From the NCBI GenBank assembly GCA_023428245.1, contig JAEYYX010000026.1:1-8885 (forward strand): a stretch of DNA of 8,885 nucleotides, in the 5' to 3' direction. The notes beneath the pieces are model-generated. The model saw only the letters and a program-made list of their open reading frames with translations. It was not told the origin of the DNA and searched no databases. Of this stretch, positions 7,643-8,885 are shown piece by piece. How positions within the stretch are numbered: the stretch's first letter is position 1; each line of letters begins with the position of its first letter. Origin of the DNA: Pseudomonadota bacterium. Lineage in GTDB: Bacteria; Myxococcota_A; Polyangia; Polyangiales; Polyangiaceae. A program made the translations under genes and the position numbers.

Positions 7643-7901
7643 AATCTCTACCTCCCATGTCGAGGTTGACCTCCCGAAGAGCCTTCGTACTTCCTATCGA
7701 CGTAGAGATTCCGCGGCCGACCAGACCAATCAATCCGCTGTTATGTAGAGATTGAGGGCCACAACCGCTTCATCTCTACAGTACACCGGGGAGTTCGAGG
7801 CTCCGAAGCAGCCCATCTCTACAGTCCGATGCAGAGATTCTGGCTGCTGGCAGGGTTATCTCTACAGTATGGTATATGGATTGAGGCTCCTAGGAGGCTT
7901 C
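7643..7901. repeat. Degenerate tandem array of about six 43-bp units with palindromic arms
   Basis: Units begin at 7643, 7686, 7729, 7772, 7815 and 7858. The motif ATCTCTAC occurs exactly at 7644, 7772, 7815 and 7858. Its reverse complement GTAGAGAT occurs exactly at 7702 and 7745, with one mismatch (GCAGAGAT) at 7831. Same-orientation copies are spaced by 43 or multiples (7702, 7745, 7831; 7772, 7815, 7858). The rest of the unit is also shared: ATTGAGG at 7751-7757 and 7879-7885, and GAGGCTCC at 7797-7804 and 7883-7890. Ungapped comparison of the 7772 and 7858 units gives about 26 of 43 identical. An intact unit would read ATCTCTAC-N8-GTAGAGAT followed by 19 bases resembling GAGGCTCCGAAGCAGCCTT. 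Because the 19-base part is related between units, this is a decayed tandem repeat rather than CRISPR spacers. No other copies were noticed in the window. Confidence 0.85.
7815..7838. promoter_or_regulatory. Best-preserved palindrome of the 43-bp array, candidate operator
   Basis: ATCTCTAC (7815-7822) and GCAGAGAT (7831-7838) form a 24-bp dyad with 7 of 8 arm positions paired. It is the only unit in which both arms are near intact. It lies about 110-130 bases upstream of the MerR-type start. A dimeric regulator such as the adjacent MerR-type protein could bind it, but this is inference from position and symmetry only. Confidence 0.35.
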
Positions 7902-7930
7902 ATCCCGACATGTTCGAGGGTCGAGGGGGA

Positions 7931-7938
7931 AAGGGGAG
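7931..7938 (+). promoter_or_regulatory. Ribosome binding site that fixes the MerR-type start
   Basis: AAGGGGAG lies 7 bases before ATG 7946. The in-frame upstream ATG at 7829 lies inside the repeat array with no such site, so 7946 is the better start. Confidence 0.6.
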
Positions 7939-7945
7939 CAGCAGA

Positions 7946-8521
7946 ATGGCGCGGAAGAGGTTGATCTGGGAGCGAAGGAAGAACCGCGGGAGGAAGCCGA
8001 TCCGTCGGCCGCTCCCGAATGGAGGGTGGACGCTGGCTGAGCTCGCGAGGCTCGCCGAGGTGTCTCCTCGAACTATCACGGGATACCTGAGCTCGGGACT
8101 CTTGACGCCTCCGGAGTTTCGGGGGCCCGCGACGCGCTATCAGCGGGAACACTTATTGCGTTTGATGGCGATCCGCGAAGCGAAGATCGACGGTCTCAAG
8201 AGGCTCAAGGATGTGAAGCTCAAACTCGAAACGATGGGGACTCGCGACATCGAGAGTTGGCTCGCCGCGCGGCGCATCCCCGAGCCGGCGCGAGCGGCGC
8301 TCGGCTTTTCTGGGTCAGCTCCTGCCGACGCGCCGGGCGCAGAGACGCCAGCCACGCCGCCCATGCAGCATTGGAAGACTCTCGAGTTGATGCCAGGACT
8401 GGAGCTCTCCCTGCGCGACGACGCAGGCCCGGTCGTCATGAAGGTCGCAAACTACCTTTATCATCATGTTGCTGCGCTGATTGAAGCGGCGATGGCGGAT
8501 CGCCCCGCGGGCGCGAAGTGA
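7946..8521 (+). CDS. MerR-type helix-turn-helix transcriptional regulator
   Basis: A 191-aa DNA-binding protein. After a basic N-terminal stretch (residues 1-21, many Arg/Lys), a MerR-type winged helix spans about 28-97: helix-turn-helix TLAELARLAEVSPRTITGYL (29-48), then GLLTPPEFRGPATRY (51-65), the usual wing, and a helix with RLMAIREAKIDGLKRLKDV (72-90). The region 110-140 is Pro/Ala-rich linker. The C-terminal part (about 141-182) has WKTLELMPGLELSLRDD and a final helix. No Cys cluster for metal sensing and no standard drug-binding domain is visible, so the signal is unknown. It is divergent from hsdR across the repeat-bearing interval, which makes control of itself and perhaps of the hsd operon plausible but unproven. 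It converges with the hydrolase gene, with 26 bases between stops. An in-frame extension to 7829 adds 39 residues encoded by repeat DNA and is considered spurious. Confidence 0.85.
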   Translation: MARKRLIWERRKNRGRKPIRRPLPNGGWTLAELARLAEVSPRTITGYLSSGLLTPPEFRGPATRYQREHLLRLMAIREAKIDGLKRLKDVKLKLETMGTRDIESWLAARRIPEPARAALGFSGSAPADAPGAETPATPPMQHWKTLELMPGLELSLRDDAGPVVMKVANYLYHHVAALIEAAMADRPAGAK

Positions 8522-8547
8522 TCGGGTCGGCTCGAGCTCTCGTTACC
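8522..8547. other. Short gap between convergent genes
   Basis: Only 26 bases separate the MerR-type stop (TGA, 8519-8521) from the hydrolase stop (TAG on the minus strand, 8550-8548). A small palindrome, GCTCGAGC, sits at 8530-8537. No strong hairpin followed by a T-run is seen in either direction, so a shared terminator is not supported. Confidence 0.4.
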
Positions 8548-8885
8548 CTAGCGTCCCGCCAAGAGCGCCCGATCGAGAGCATCCGAAACTTCCTGAATCG
8601 CGCTCTCGCTCACGCGCATAGTGTTCGAGAGGAAGACTGTGGCGAAGCCGCGGTCCGGGTAGAGGCGCAAGTTGCCGCTCACGCCGGGGCCGCCGCCGGG
8701 TTTGCTCAGGTAACGAGCGCCATCGAGCTCCCCTTCGCGGAAGGCGAGGGTTACGCCGAGAGGGCGCCCCGTCGAGCTGTATTCACTCGAGAGCAGCGCC
8801 TGGCGTGATGTGTCCGAGAGGACTCGGGAGTGCTCGCGCAAGAGATCGCTGAGGAGCTTGCCGTAGCCGCGGGCTGTCGCGAAGG
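8548..8885 (-). CDS. Serine beta-lactamase / penicillin-binding-protein-like hydrolase, C-terminal fragment
   Basis: The frame is open from the right edge to TAG at 8550-8548, giving about 112 residues of the C-terminal end; the start and the catalytic SxxK and YxN motifs lie outside the window. What is visible fits the beta-lactamase family (PF00144-like): ATARGYGKLLSDLL, a helix ending LSDTSRQALLSS, then KPGGGPGVSGNLRLYPDRG and ATVFLSNT, the typical glycine turn and last strands, then a C-terminal helix. In many relatives the glycine turn is preceded by His (HxG or KTG-type third motif); here it reads KPGG. Members hydrolyse beta-lactams, peptides or esters and are often exported; substrate and location cannot be told from this part. 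The TTG near 8841 is internal, not the true start. Probably flanking chromosome rather than part of the restriction locus. Confidence 0.8.
   Translation of the reverse strand, partial: FATARGYGKLLSDLLREHSRVLSDTSRQALLSSEYSSTGRPLGVTLAFREGELDGARYLSKPGGGPGVSGNLRLYPDRGFATVFLSNTMRVSESAIQEVSDALDRALLAGR

Larger units (their letters stand above)
7400..7945. other. 546-base non-coding interval between divergent hsdR and the MerR-type gene
   Basis: No frame here has convincing protein character; the long minus-strand frame through 7733-6756 is a shadow of hsdR. The hsdR-proximal part (7400-7500) holds a possible promoter with a perfect dyad. The middle (about 7500-7640) is GC-rich and shows only a 10-base direct repeat, GGCGTTCCGC at 7553-7562 and 7586-7595. 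The right part (7643-7901) is a tandem array of 43-bp units. The last stretch is the leader of the MerR-type gene with its ribosome site. The interval is unusually long for a divergent promoter region in such a compact locus. Confidence 0.75.

Noticed and set aside
6756..7733. 325-codon minus-strand frame through the hsdR start and upstream region
   Set aside because: It overlaps the 5' part of hsdR in another frame and has an Arg/Ala-rich composition without domains.
7643..7901. CRISPR array
   Set aside because: The 19-base segments between palindromes are themselves related between units, the repeats are heavily degenerate, and no cas gene is present. A decayed tandem repeat fits better.

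Overview
The window is high-GC bacterial DNA. A 60-base sample inside hsdM (2881-2940) counts 41 G/C. Long shadow ORFs lie antisense to the real genes, as expected at this composition. The mix of genes suits a high-GC Gram-negative with a large genome, perhaps Myxococcota-like, but that placement is a guess. No rRNA, tRNA, CRISPR-Cas or transposase was seen.

Layout: the core is a complete Type I restriction-modification operon on the minus strand, read right to left: hsdR (7399-3935), hsdM (3891-2356) and hsdS (2359-1133). hsdM and hsdS overlap by 4 bases. After hsdS the same strand stays open to the left edge of the window. This stretch (1071 to beyond 1) encodes a 357-residue fragment with an N-terminal winged-helix-like domain, a STAS-like middle and a GHKL/HATPase C-terminal domain with recognisable N, G1 and G2 boxes. 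It looks like a fourth, accessory gene of the operon. It may be translationally coupled to hsdS through a 22-codon mini-ORF that starts at the hsdS stop and ends over the GHKL gene's start.

To the right of hsdR lies a 546-base non-coding interval (7400-7945). It holds a candidate hsdR promoter overlapped by a perfect 7-bp dyad (7460-7482) and a degenerate tandem array of about six 43-bp units (7643-7901) carrying ATCTCTAC/GTAGAGAT arms. The array ends about 45 bases before a plus-strand MerR-type regulator (7946-8521). That gene converges on the truncated C-terminal end of a serine beta-lactamase/penicillin-binding-protein-like hydrolase (8885-8548), which is probably ordinary flanking chromosome.

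Reading together: HsdR (translocase/nuclease), HsdM (adenine methylase) and HsdS (specificity) form the restriction complex. The GHKL protein and the divergent MerR protein are candidate signalling and transcriptional controllers of the locus, which is inference. The two points most worth following up are the GHKL gene and the 43-bp array.
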